Assembly (NCBI RefSeq): GCF_038397755.1
Contig: NZ_CP151637.1
Coordinates: 992,001-1,056,000, forward strand
Direction: 5' to 3'
Source of the DNA: Microbacterium sp. LWH7-1.2
GTDB lineage: Bacteria > Actinomycetota > Actinomycetes > Actinomycetales > Microbacteriaceae
DNA length: 64,000 bases
Below, piece by piece: positions 7,346 through 13,744 of the stretch (positions are counted from its first letter, which is position 1; the number at the start of each line of letters is the position of its first letter). Under the pieces are notes generated by a model. That model had not been told where the DNA came from, searched no databases, and saw only the letters and a list, made by a program, of their open reading frames with translations. The position numbers were made by a program, and so were the translations under genes.

Positions 7346-8200
7346 TCAATTGGCTGGGCCACCCTCAGCGGATGGAGCGTCGAGGAATCCGACGACCACA
7401 TCACGGACCAGGTCCACTCGCGCCAGCCCGAAAAAGTGGGTCGTACCTGGAAACACCGCGAGCTGGGATGCCGGGACGCCGACGAAATCGCCGTTCACGT
7501 CGCCGCCGCGCAGGCGCAGGAACTCGACCGCATGGTCGAGCGAGACCATGTCGGCGTCACCGACGGTGATGAGCGTCGGTGCCTCGATCGCGCGAATCTC
7601 TGCTTCGGTGCGATCCGGGAACCCGCTCTGGTACGTGGCACCGAGCTTGTCGAGCAGCACTTGAAGGTGTTGCAAGTCGGGGTGGGGCGACTTCGCCAGG
7701 TAGGCCGCTTCCATCGGGGTGCCGGCGATCATGTCGACGGTCATGGCGGCGACCGCGTCCGCGTTCTCGGACCCGCGCATGCCGGATGCGGCGAACGAGG
7801 TCGAGGAGATGATGACTCTCCTGACCCGCTCCGGGTGCTCGATGGCGAGATCGAGCGCAACCGCCCCGCCGACGCTGAAGCCGAGGATGTCTGCGCGCTC
7901 GACGGCGAGGTGGTCGAGCACGGCCAGCACGTCACCGGCGAAGGCGGCCGCCGAGAACGGCCGGTCGATGTCGTTCGTGCGCCCGTGGCCCTGGAAATCG
8001 ACCGCGATGACTCGCCGTCCTGCCGCGAGCGCTGGGATGAGTGCGCCGAACTGCTGCTCGATGTCGAACAGACCGCCGTGCAGCAACACCAGCGGTGTGC
8101 CGTCGGTGGCGGCGCCATGGACTTCGTAGTACATGCGAAGCTCACCGAGTGCGACATAGCCGGTCTCGGCGGCGGAAACGGGGGCTGTCGGATCCGTCAT
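7346..8200 (-). CDS. Alpha/beta-fold hydrolase
   Basis: A 284-residue alpha/beta hydrolase. LVLLHGGLFDIEQQF carries the HGG oxyanion-hole strand, DILGFSVGGAVAL the nucleophile elbow (Ser of G-x-S-x-G), ITVGDADMVSLDH the Asp region, and FPGTTHFFGLA the catalytic His. It resembles proline iminopeptidase/haloperoxidase-type members, but no cap-domain signature settles the substrate. The ATG at 8200 gives a normal N terminus (GYVALGELRMYYEVHG). It is convergent with the TetR gene and shares orientation with the AraC/GyrI regulator 134 bp upstream, which could control it. Confidence 0.87.
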   Translation of the reverse strand: MTDPTAPVSAAETGYVALGELRMYYEVHGAATDGTPLVLLHGGLFDIEQQFGALIPALAAGRRVIAVDFQGHGRTNDIDRPFSAAAFAGDVLAVLDHLAVERADILGFSVGGAVALDLAIEHPERVRRVIISSTSFAASGMRGSENADAVAAMTVDMIAGTPMEAAYLAKSPHPDLQHLQVLLDKLGATYQSGFPDRTEAEIRAIEAPTLITVGDADMVSLDHAVEFLRLRGGDVNGDFVGVPASQLAVFPGTTHFFGLARVDLVRDVVVGFLDAPSAEGGPAN

Positions 8201-8333
8201 GCCAGTACCGTCGCAGAGACGCGTCGGCACATCAACCTCCTGCTCGACTTCACGGCGTACGCTTCAGGGAAGGCGGCAGCGTGTGGTCGGTGCCTGCGGC
8301 CGCTTCACGCCGCGCGCTCCGCTGCCGCTCCGA

Positions 8334-9200
8334 CTACTCGCGTTCCACCGGCAGCCACAGCTCGCAGGTCGCGGAGCTGAAGTCGGGGGAGCGATCGAGC
8401 ACCGCCACGATGGACGGGCCCGGCCGAAGGCGCCAGGGGTTCGACGGGAACCAGTCGCTCGCTGTCGCCGCCCAGGTGGATTGCAGTGCGGCGGGGTAGG
8501 GCCCTTCCGTGCGGAAGACCGCCCACGCACCGGCCGGGACCCCGATCACGTCCAGATCGTCGGGAGGGGACTCGTCCTCACCCACCGCGACACCGTGGAG
8601 ATAGGTCAGTTGCGTTCCCTCGGCATAGTCGGGATCGACGTCGGCGCTGACCTGGAGGAGCCCGGCCGGTTCGGTGCTGCTGAGGCCCTTGAGCCGGGCG
8701 TGCTCGCTGATGGGGAGCGCGGCGATGTGCGCCTGGATGTGCGGATTGACGCCCTCATGGATGAGGGGCACACGTGCGGCATGGCCGACGAGCTGGAATG
8801 CCGGCCTGTCGGCGATACGGGTGTCCATGGGTGTGTTCCCTTCTACGGTCAGGCGGAACCTGAGCTGCGGTTGCGATCGAAGGGGACCGCCGTCGCGGCG
8901 CACGTCAGCGGGGCTGGCACCGTGGACCGCCCGGAACGCGCGACCGAACGCCTCCGTGGAGCCGTAGCCGTAGCGCACAGCGATGTCGAGCATCTCCCCA
9001 TCGCCGAGCAGGTCGCCGGCGGCGACGGACATGCGCCGACGTCGGATGTACTCCGACAACGGCATGCCCGCGAGCGACGCGAACATGCGGCGGACGTGGT
9101 ACTCGGTGGTGCCGAGACTTCCGACGACGCCGGCGAGATCGACGTCTTCCGACAGGTCTGCCTCGACGAGCTCGATCACACGGTTGAGAATCGCGATCAC
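8334..9200 (-). CDS. AraC-family regulator with GyrI-like ligand-binding domain
   Basis: A 288-residue fusion. The N-terminal about 100 residues form a two-HTH AraC domain (VDLAGVVGSLGTTEYHVRRMF, AVRYGYGSTEAFGRAFRAVHGASPADVR). The remaining about 170 residues form a GyrI-like/SOUL small-molecule-binding domain (FQLVGHAARVPLIHEG, YLHGVAVGEDE, WAVFRTEGPYPAALQSTW, CELWLPVE). This Rob/SoxS-like layout usually means a multidrug- or toxicant-sensing activator. The GTG at 9200 is chosen because GAAGGAGGAACA lies directly before it. Its likely targets are itself and the hydrolase gene downstream. Confidence 0.9.
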   Translation of the reverse strand: MIAILNRVIELVEADLSEDVDLAGVVGSLGTTEYHVRRMFASLAGMPLSEYIRRRRMSVAAGDLLGDGEMLDIAVRYGYGSTEAFGRAFRAVHGASPADVRRDGGPLRSQPQLRFRLTVEGNTPMDTRIADRPAFQLVGHAARVPLIHEGVNPHIQAHIAALPISEHARLKGLSSTEPAGLLQVSADVDPDYAEGTQLTYLHGVAVGEDESPPDDLDVIGVPAGAWAVFRTEGPYPAALQSTWAATASDWFPSNPWRLRPGPSIVAVLDRSPDFSSATCELWLPVERE

Positions 9201-9287
9201 TGTTCCTCCTTCGACACCCAAGCCTCGTCGGACGCTCAACGGAGCACCCGACTATCACGGTTCGATTCGATCGTGCCGCACCTGATG

Positions 9288-9500
9288 TCAGAAGGGCGGG
9301 TTCTCCGGCGGATCTGCGAGCTGGTCGAGAAGTGCTCGGACGCGCTCGCGCAGACCCCGAACGGGTTTCGGGTGCGATACCCACGGAGGAACTCGACCCA
9401 GCGCTTGGAGGAGATCGCCCAGCGGATACGCGCCGTGGCCGTAGGCTGATCGGCCGCCCACGCGAGGCGCTGTGAGGCACAGCATTCCCATGGGCGACAA
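9288..9500 (-). CDS. Weak candidate frame, possible 3' remnant of a decayed gene
   Basis: A 70-residue frame whose second half reads like ordinary protein (YPLGDLLQALGRVPP, HPKPVRGLRERVRALLDQL), with plausible actinobacterial codons, and ends in a TGA at 9288. The first about 20 residues look less coding-like. There is no good start or ribosome-binding site. I do not recognise a family. It could be the C-terminal stump of a lost gene or chance; the opposite strand also reads open here. Confidence 0.2.
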   Translation of the reverse strand: MSPMGMLCLTAPRVGGRSAYGHGAYPLGDLLQALGRVPPWVSHPKPVRGLRERVRALLDQLADPPENPPF

Positions 9501-9594
9501 TCCCTGGTCAGACCACCTTTCAGGGGAGGGCGCCTAGCGATACCCGTTTCTGCAGCAATTGCGAATCTGGCAAAGAGCACAAGTTCCAGCTGAC

Positions 9595-9608
9595 ATAATG
9601 TGCATTAT
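9595..9608. promoter_or_regulatory. Orphan 14-bp palindrome
   Basis: ATAATG-TG-CATTAT is a perfect dyad in an AT-rich patch of otherwise GC-rich DNA. It looks like a repressor site, but no gene starts nearby. The nearest possible client is the AraC/GyrI gene, about 400 bp away on the minus strand. Confidence 0.45.
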
Positions 9609-9634
9609 CGGCGCAGTTCGCGAAGCGGCGGGAT

Positions 9635-9687
9635 CGGAACCCCTTCCATGCCCCCCGCGCCAGAAGAGATTCTCAGAAGGGGTTCCG
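9635..9687. repeat. 12-bp inverted repeat with 29-base loop
   Basis: CGGAACCCCTTC (9635-9646) and GAAGGGGTTCCG (9676-9687) are exact reverse complements around a 29-base spacer. This could be a stem-loop RNA, the ends of a small palindromic or miniature element, or a two-site operator. No target-site duplication is obvious. Confidence 0.55.
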
Positions 9688-9874
9688 CCCACAGAGATTC
9701 ACGACCGAACCTGCACACAAACTCATCGCGCGACCGTCGCCGAAGATGACAGAGTCAACCGGATGACTTTCCTTGCGCGTGTTACACGGCTGTAGTTCCA
9801 CCGCGACTCCGGGTCGCAGCATCCGTCTTGCGCGGCGCCTACCGCCGGGTCGGGCTCGTATCGGCGTAGGCCGC

Positions 9875-10324
9875 TCAGACGACCCAGTCGCCGTCCCGCA
9901 TGAGCACGCGGCCGGCGAGCTCGTTCGACTCGCGCCATGCCTGGATGCGCGTCGGCCGCAACACCAGGAACACGTAGCCGGCGAGCCCGCGCGGGTCCCA
10001 GTCGGCCTGTGCCGCGTACGCCTCACCGAGCGGGGCGTCGTCGTCGACGCCTGCGGCCCGCTCGAGCACGACGTCGATCATCGCCACGTCGCGCGTCGGG
10101 CCGAGCGCCAGCCGTGCGACACCCGACGCGCCGAGGTTGCGAGCAGTCACCGACCGCTCCTGCAAGGCGATGACCGCCCGGTCCCCGATCCACGCGAGGG
10201 ACAGCGGCACGAGATGCGGCGCCGCGTCCGGCGACGCGGTCGCCACCCAGACGTCGGCCGCCGGGGCCGTCAGCGCCGCGAGCAGATCGGCCGTGCGGGT
10301 CACGCGGTCACGAGGTTCAGGCAT
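9875..10324 (-). CDS. Pyridoxamine-5'-phosphate-oxidase-like split-barrel protein
   Basis: A 149-residue flavin-reductase-type split barrel. LLAALTAPAADVWVATASPDAAPHLVPLSLAWIGDRAVIAL is the common strand pair of PNPOx/F420-dependent families (broken here into its parts: the start helix, VWVATA, and PHLVPLSLAW). RNLGASGVARLALGPTRDV-type and GYVFLVLRPTRIQAW strands follow. It probably binds FMN or coenzyme F420; which one is not decided by visible residues. The ATG at 10324 has AAGGGAG 7 bases upstream. It is divergent from the AEC transporter gene. Confidence 0.8.
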   Translation of the reverse strand: MPEPRDRVTRTADLLAALTAPAADVWVATASPDAAPHLVPLSLAWIGDRAVIALQERSVTARNLGASGVARLALGPTRDVAMIDVVLERAAGVDDDAPLGEAYAAQADWDPRGLAGYVFLVLRPTRIQAWRESNELAGRVLMRDGDWVV

Positions 10325-10412
10325 CCGTTGCTCCCTTGGGTCGGCGCGTGCCAGTCTGCCATCCGACGGCACGCGATTCGCTCACCAGAGAACGATTTCC
10401 TAGGCTCGGAGC

Positions 10413-11333
10413 ATGCTGGAATCGCTCACCGGGTTCGTCGTGGTGGGCGTGGCTATCCTCGTGGGCTGGATCCTGGGCCGCATCGACCTGCTCGGCGAAC
10501 ACGCGCGCCCAGTGCTCGCACGGCTCACGTTCTTCGTCCTCTCGCCGTTCCTGCTGTTCGTCGTCCTTGCACAGGCCGACGTCCAGACGCTCTTCTCGGC
10601 GCTCCTGCCGGTGTCTGCCATCGCCGCCGTGGCGGTGATCCTCGTCTACGCGATCGTCGCCCGCCTCGTCTGGCGACGCTCCGCCGGCGAGACCGTGATC
10701 GGCGCCCTCAGCGCGGGGCAGGTCAACTCCAACAACATCGGCATCCCGCTGTCGCTGTATCTCCTCGGCAGCGCGGCGTATCCCGCGCCGGTGATCCTCA
10801 TGCAGCTGCTGGTGTTCACGCCCATCACGATGGCGATCCTGGATGCTGTCACCACCGCCCGCGCATCGCTCTGGCGTGCGGTGGCCCGCGTGGCGACCAA
10901 CCCGATCGTGGTCGGCTCCGTGCTCGGCACACTCGTCTCCGTGCTGGGGATCGAACTGCCGCCCATCGTGATGGAGCCGGCCGTGCTCATCGCGAACGCG
11001 TGCGTGCCGATCCTCTTGATCGCCTATGGCATCTCGCTGCACGGACAGCGTGTGCTGGGAGCGTCGGGCCGCCGCCGCGACATCGTCCTCGCCACGACCC
11101 TGAAGCTCGTCGCGATGCCGGTGATCGCCTGGGCGGTCGCCGAGCTCGTGTTCGGCCTCTCGCCGCACGACGTGCTCATCGTCACTGTGCTCGCTGCCCT
11201 GCCCACCGCGCAGAACGTCTTCAACTACTCGCAGCGCTACGACGTCGGCGAGACGATCTCCCGCGACACCGTGTTCCTCACGACGATCGGCTGCGTCCCC
11301 GTGCTGATTCTCGTCACCCTGCTCCTGGGCTGA
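10413..11333 (+). CDS. AEC-family (auxin efflux carrier-like) transporter
   Basis: A 306-residue integral membrane protein with about ten spans, arranged as two five-helix repeats separated by GASGRRRDIVLATTLK. The half-site NSNNIGIPLSLYLLG is the conserved AEC first-half motif (N-N-x-G-x-P), and LPTAQNVFNYSQRYD is its counterpart in the second half. Family members export or import small organic anions such as malate. TAGGCT ends 6 bases before the ATG, indicating a leaderless transcript. It is divergent from the split-barrel gene and convergent with the DUF6510 gene. Confidence 0.88.
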   Translation: MLESLTGFVVVGVAILVGWILGRIDLLGEHARPVLARLTFFVLSPFLLFVVLAQADVQTLFSALLPVSAIAAVAVILVYAIVARLVWRRSAGETVIGALSAGQVNSNNIGIPLSLYLLGSAAYPAPVILMQLLVFTPITMAILDAVTTARASLWRAVARVATNPIVVGSVLGTLVSVLGIELPPIVMEPAVLIANACVPILLIAYGISLHGQRVLGASGRRRDIVLATTLKLVAMPVIAWAVAELVFGLSPHDVLIVTVLAALPTAQNVFNYSQRYDVGETISRDTVFLTTIGCVPVLILVTLLLG

Positions 11334-11347
11334 CCCGCTTCAGCAGG

Positions 11348-11620
11348 TCACGGCCGCACGATCTCGTGCAGCATCCCCAAGACGAGCCGCACCCGGTCTC
11401 CGTCGCGGAGCACGGTGAACAGCGTGTGCGTACAGGAACGGCAACGGACGATCGCCGCGGTCTCATCGAGCTCGACGACGGCCTCGGCAAGCGCCGAAGC
11501 GTCACCGCACCCGCCGCACACGCCGACGAGCGCGGTGACGTCCGCGCCGAACACGTCCCACAGCATCCCCGCCGCGGCGTTGCCGTCGACGACGCTTGCG
11601 GCGTTCTCCGCACGCATCAT
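11348..11620 (-). CDS. DUF6510 zinc-ribbon-like protein
   Basis: A 90-residue protein with two paired-cysteine knuckles: GVCGGCGD near residue 34-40 and VRCRSCTH near residue 59-66. The spacing suits a zinc ribbon. The sequence agrees with the DUF6510 family, whose function is unknown. Its ATG overlaps the reductase stop in an ATGA junction, so the two are translationally coupled. Being the last gene of a redox operon, it might act as a small metal-binding partner of the reductase/sulfite-oxidase-like pair, but that is inference. A second ATG directly follows the first. Confidence 0.82.
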   Translation of the reverse strand: MMRAENAASVVDGNAAAGMLWDVFGADVTALVGVCGGCGDASALAEAVVELDETAAIVRCRSCTHTLFTVLRDGDRVRLVLGMLHEIVRP

Positions 11621-12342
11621 GCACCTCCGAAACGTTCGGTCCTGATCCGAGCAGGCTCATGACCTAAACCGACGAGCGCGTCGGCGACGTGTTCGACGAA
11701 CCCCGTGGGCCCGCACACGTAGACGATCGGCTCGCGGCCCGGCTCCCAGGTCGCCTCGCGCAGGGCGTCGTCGTCGAGCCGCCCGACCCGCCCTGCCCAG
11801 TTGTCGGGCGCCGCGCGGGTGTACCGCCAGGCCAGCCCGACTCCCCCGTCAACGGTCAGCTGTTCCAGCTCCTCGCGATATATCGCGTCATTCGCAGTGC
11901 GGACGGAGTAGAGCAGACGGACGGAAGCTGCCGCCCCAGCATCCGTCGCGGCCCGCACCATCGCCATCAGAGGCACGATTCCGGATCCTCCCGCGATCAG
12001 CTGCACCGGCTCCTCTCCCCCGGGGTGCCACACGAAGTACCCGCCGAGCGGGCCCTTGACCTCGAGCTCGTCACCGGGAAGCACGTCTTCGACGAGGTAC
12101 GGCGACACCTCGCCCTCGGGGATCTCGTCGACCGCGAGCTCGATCGTGTCGCCGGTGCCGTACGAGCCGAGCGAGTACGACCGCACCGCCTGATAGCCGT
12201 CCTCGGCGGTGAGCCGGATGTCGACGTGCTGGCCGGCGTCGTTGCCCGGCCAGCCCGGAACGTGCAGTCGCAGGATGCGGGCCGACGGCGTCGCGGCCAC
12301 CGCGTCGACGACCTTCCCCGGCCTCCAGCCGCCGACCGTCAC
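11617..12342 (-). CDS. FAD/NAD(P)-binding oxidoreductase (ferredoxin-reductase type)
   Basis: A 241-residue FNR-fold reductase without a ferredoxin domain. VRSYSLGSYG is the FAD-binding R-x-Y-S motif. GEVSPYLVEDVLPGDELEV and GPLGGYF follow as in the family, then GGSGIVPLMAMVR starts the NAD(P) domain, and YVCGPTGFVEHV is the C-terminal nucleotide-binding signature. No [2Fe-2S] cysteines are present, so electrons must go to another partner. Its GTG start overlaps the stop of the sulfite-oxidase-like gene (GTGA), making that protein the obvious partner. Confidence 0.9.
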   Translation of the reverse strand: MTVGGWRPGKVVDAVAATPSARILRLHVPGWPGNDAGQHVDIRLTAEDGYQAVRSYSLGSYGTGDTIELAVDEIPEGEVSPYLVEDVLPGDELEVKGPLGGYFVWHPGGEEPVQLIAGGSGIVPLMAMVRAATDAGAAASVRLLYSVRTANDAIYREELEQLTVDGGVGLAWRYTRAAPDNWAGRVGRLDDDALREATWEPGREPIVYVCGPTGFVEHVADALVGLGHEPARIRTERFGGA

Positions 12343-12932
12343 CAATACCGCTCCTCGGTCCACGGGTCGCCGTGCATGTTGTAGCCGTTCTGCTCCCAGA
12401 AACCCGGCTCGTCGTCCTGCATGAGAGTGAGCCCGCGGACCCACTTCGCGCTCTTCCAGAAGTACAGGTGCGGCACGAGCAGCCGTGCCGGGCCGCCGTG
12501 CTCGGGGTCGAGGGGCTCCCCCTCGAACTCGAACGCCACCCACGCCTTCCCGCCCAGCAGATCCTCGAGCGGCACGTTGGTGGTGTAGCCGCCGTAGGAG
12601 TGCGCCATCGCGTACTCGGCGACCGTGTCGACGCTGTCGAGCAGCGTGTCGAGCGACACGCCGCGCCACGACGTGCCGAGTTTGGACCACCGGGTCACGC
12701 AGTGGATGTCGGTGTGGACGTCCTCGATGGGCAGGGCCATGAATTCGTCCCACGTCCAGGAGACCGCGTCGCCGCCTTCGGTGCGGATGCCGAAGCGCCA
12801 CTCATCCTGCTCGATCCTCGGCGTCGGCCCGGCCGACAGCACCGGGAAGTCCTCCGTCAGGTACTGCCCGGGAGGCAGCCGCGGATCGCTCTCGCGGCGA
12901 CGCGCCCCGAACCCTCTCGACACGACGGCCAT
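12339..12932 (-). CDS. Sulfite-oxidase-like molybdopterin-dependent protein
   Basis: A 197-residue protein consisting only of the oxidoreductase molybdopterin domain (sulfite oxidase/MsrP fold). HCVTRWSKLGTSWRGV at about 95-110 contains the single Cys expected to ligate molybdenum, and AHSYGGYTTNVPLEDLLGG and GGPARLLVPHLYFWKSAKWV are typical. No Tat or Sec signal is visible, so it is probably cytoplasmic, unlike periplasmic MsrP. The ATG at 12932 follows GGAGGAGG with 5 bases. It is the first gene of the operon with a reductase and DUF6510, and probably receives electrons from or gives them to that reductase. Confidence 0.9.
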   Translation of the reverse strand: MAVVSRGFGARRRESDPRLPPGQYLTEDFPVLSAGPTPRIEQDEWRFGIRTEGGDAVSWTWDEFMALPIEDVHTDIHCVTRWSKLGTSWRGVSLDTLLDSVDTVAEYAMAHSYGGYTTNVPLEDLLGGKAWVAFEFEGEPLDPEHGGPARLLVPHLYFWKSAKWVRGLTLMQDDEPGFWEQNGYNMHGDPWTEERYW

Positions 12933-13050
12933 CGGAACCTCCTCCTGCGCGCCGCCTGGGCGCGCACGCTCGCGGGAACGGACACGCACACGCTAGCGCG
13001 GCGCGGCCCTCTGAGGCGATGGGCATCGGGCAACACACGTTCACGCTCTC

Positions 13051-13081
13051 TTGCATGTTCGATCTGGGGTCTAAACTTTAG
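13051..13081 (+). promoter_or_regulatory. Candidate promoter of the hdeD-like gene with a small dyad
   Basis: TTGCAT (13051-13056) and TAAACT (13072-13077) resemble -35/-10 boxes, but the 15-bp spacing is short. The -10 is embedded in a perfect dyad, CTAAA-C-TTTAG (13071-13081), which could be an operator. The ATG lies 38 bases further on. Confidence 0.4.
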
Positions 13082-13118
13082 CCGCATCACGTACAGGGAA
13101 CTCTCAGAAAGGACCCTC

Positions 13119-13676
13119 ATGTCTACTGCATCCGAAGCCGAGAAGTCGGCCGTCAACGGAATCCGCACGGCGCTCGGCGTCGGCGGCGTCCTCGCCATCA
13201 TCGTCGGCATCCTGATCCTGGTCTGGCCGGGCAAGACCGCCGCGGTGATCACGGCGATCATCGCGATCTACGCGATCGCCGCCGGACTGGTCTACGCCGG
13301 TCTCGGGATCTTCTCGAAGACCAAGGGCGGGTGGGCTCGCGTCGGCCACATCGCGCTCGGCATCCTGTTCATCATCGCCGGCGTCGTGGCCTTGTTCAAC
13401 CTCGGCCAGACCACCGCATGGCTTGCGCTGTTCCTCGGCATCCTCATCGGAATCATGTGGATCGTCGAAGGCATCGTGGCGCTGTCGACGCTCGGCGACG
13501 CCGCGTCGAAGGGCTGGTCGATCTTCTTCGCCATCCTGAGCATCATCGCCGGTATCGTCGTGCTGTTCGCACCGGTGTGGGGCGTCGCGATCCTCTGGTG
13601 GATCCTCGGCATCGCGCTGGTCGTGCTCGGTGTCATCAACATCGTGCGCGCCTTCACCTTCAAGGGCGACATCTGA
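13119..13676 (+). CDS. HdeD/DUF308-family membrane protein
   Basis: A 185-residue protein made of six hydrophobic spans in three hairpins, for example VLAIIVGILILVWPGKT, HIALGILFIIAGVVALF and FFAILSIIAGIVVLFAP. The repeated pattern of glycine-rich span, short loop with Pro-Gly, then span is the HdeD/DUF308 signature. E. coli HdeD has been linked to acid resistance; the role in actinobacteria is unknown. AGAAAGGA stands 6 bases before the ATG. It is monocistronic, ending in a strong hairpin shared with the converging peptidase gene. Confidence 0.87.
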   Translation: MSTASEAEKSAVNGIRTALGVGGVLAIIVGILILVWPGKTAAVITAIIAIYAIAAGLVYAGLGIFSKTKGGWARVGHIALGILFIIAGVVALFNLGQTTAWLALFLGILIGIMWIVEGIVALSTLGDAASKGWSIFFAILSIIAGIVVLFAPVWGVAILWWILGIALVVLGVINIVRAFTFKGDI

Positions 13677-13692
13677 TCCGCACCTGAAGCGC

Positions 13693-13728
13693 AGTCGGCC
13701 CCGGGAGTGAACGCTCCCGGGGCCGACT
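13693..13728. terminator. Strong bidirectional hairpin terminator
   Basis: AGTCGGCCCCGGGAG (13693-13707) and CTCCCGGGGCCGACT (13714-13728) pair perfectly over 15 bp around a TGAACG loop. It lies between the converging hdeD-like and S9 peptidase genes and can serve both. Confidence 0.85.
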
Positions 13729-13744
13729 CATGTCCGCGGTCGGA

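Larger units (their letters stand above)
9201..9874. other. 674-bp stretch without a confident gene
   Basis: Between the AraC/GyrI gene and the split-barrel gene no reading frame has convincing coding character. The stretch is visibly less GC-rich than its surroundings, especially 9540-9790. It contains one weak candidate frame on the minus strand (9288-9500), a perfect palindrome (9595-9608), a long-looped 12-bp inverted repeat (9635-9687) and one copy of the dispersed nonamer CAGCATCCG (9817-9825). It may be the long upstream region of the AraC-type gene or a decayed gene. Confidence 0.6.

Noticed and set aside
9559..9795. 78-residue plus-strand frame with a TTG start in the gene-poor stretch
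   Set aside because: Composition and sequence look random, no ribosome-binding site, and it spans the inverted repeat at 9635-9687.
12372..13118. Long frame on the plus strand upstream of the hdeD-like gene
   Set aside because: It is the antisense shadow of the molybdoprotein gene; only the part from the ATG at 13119 has protein character.
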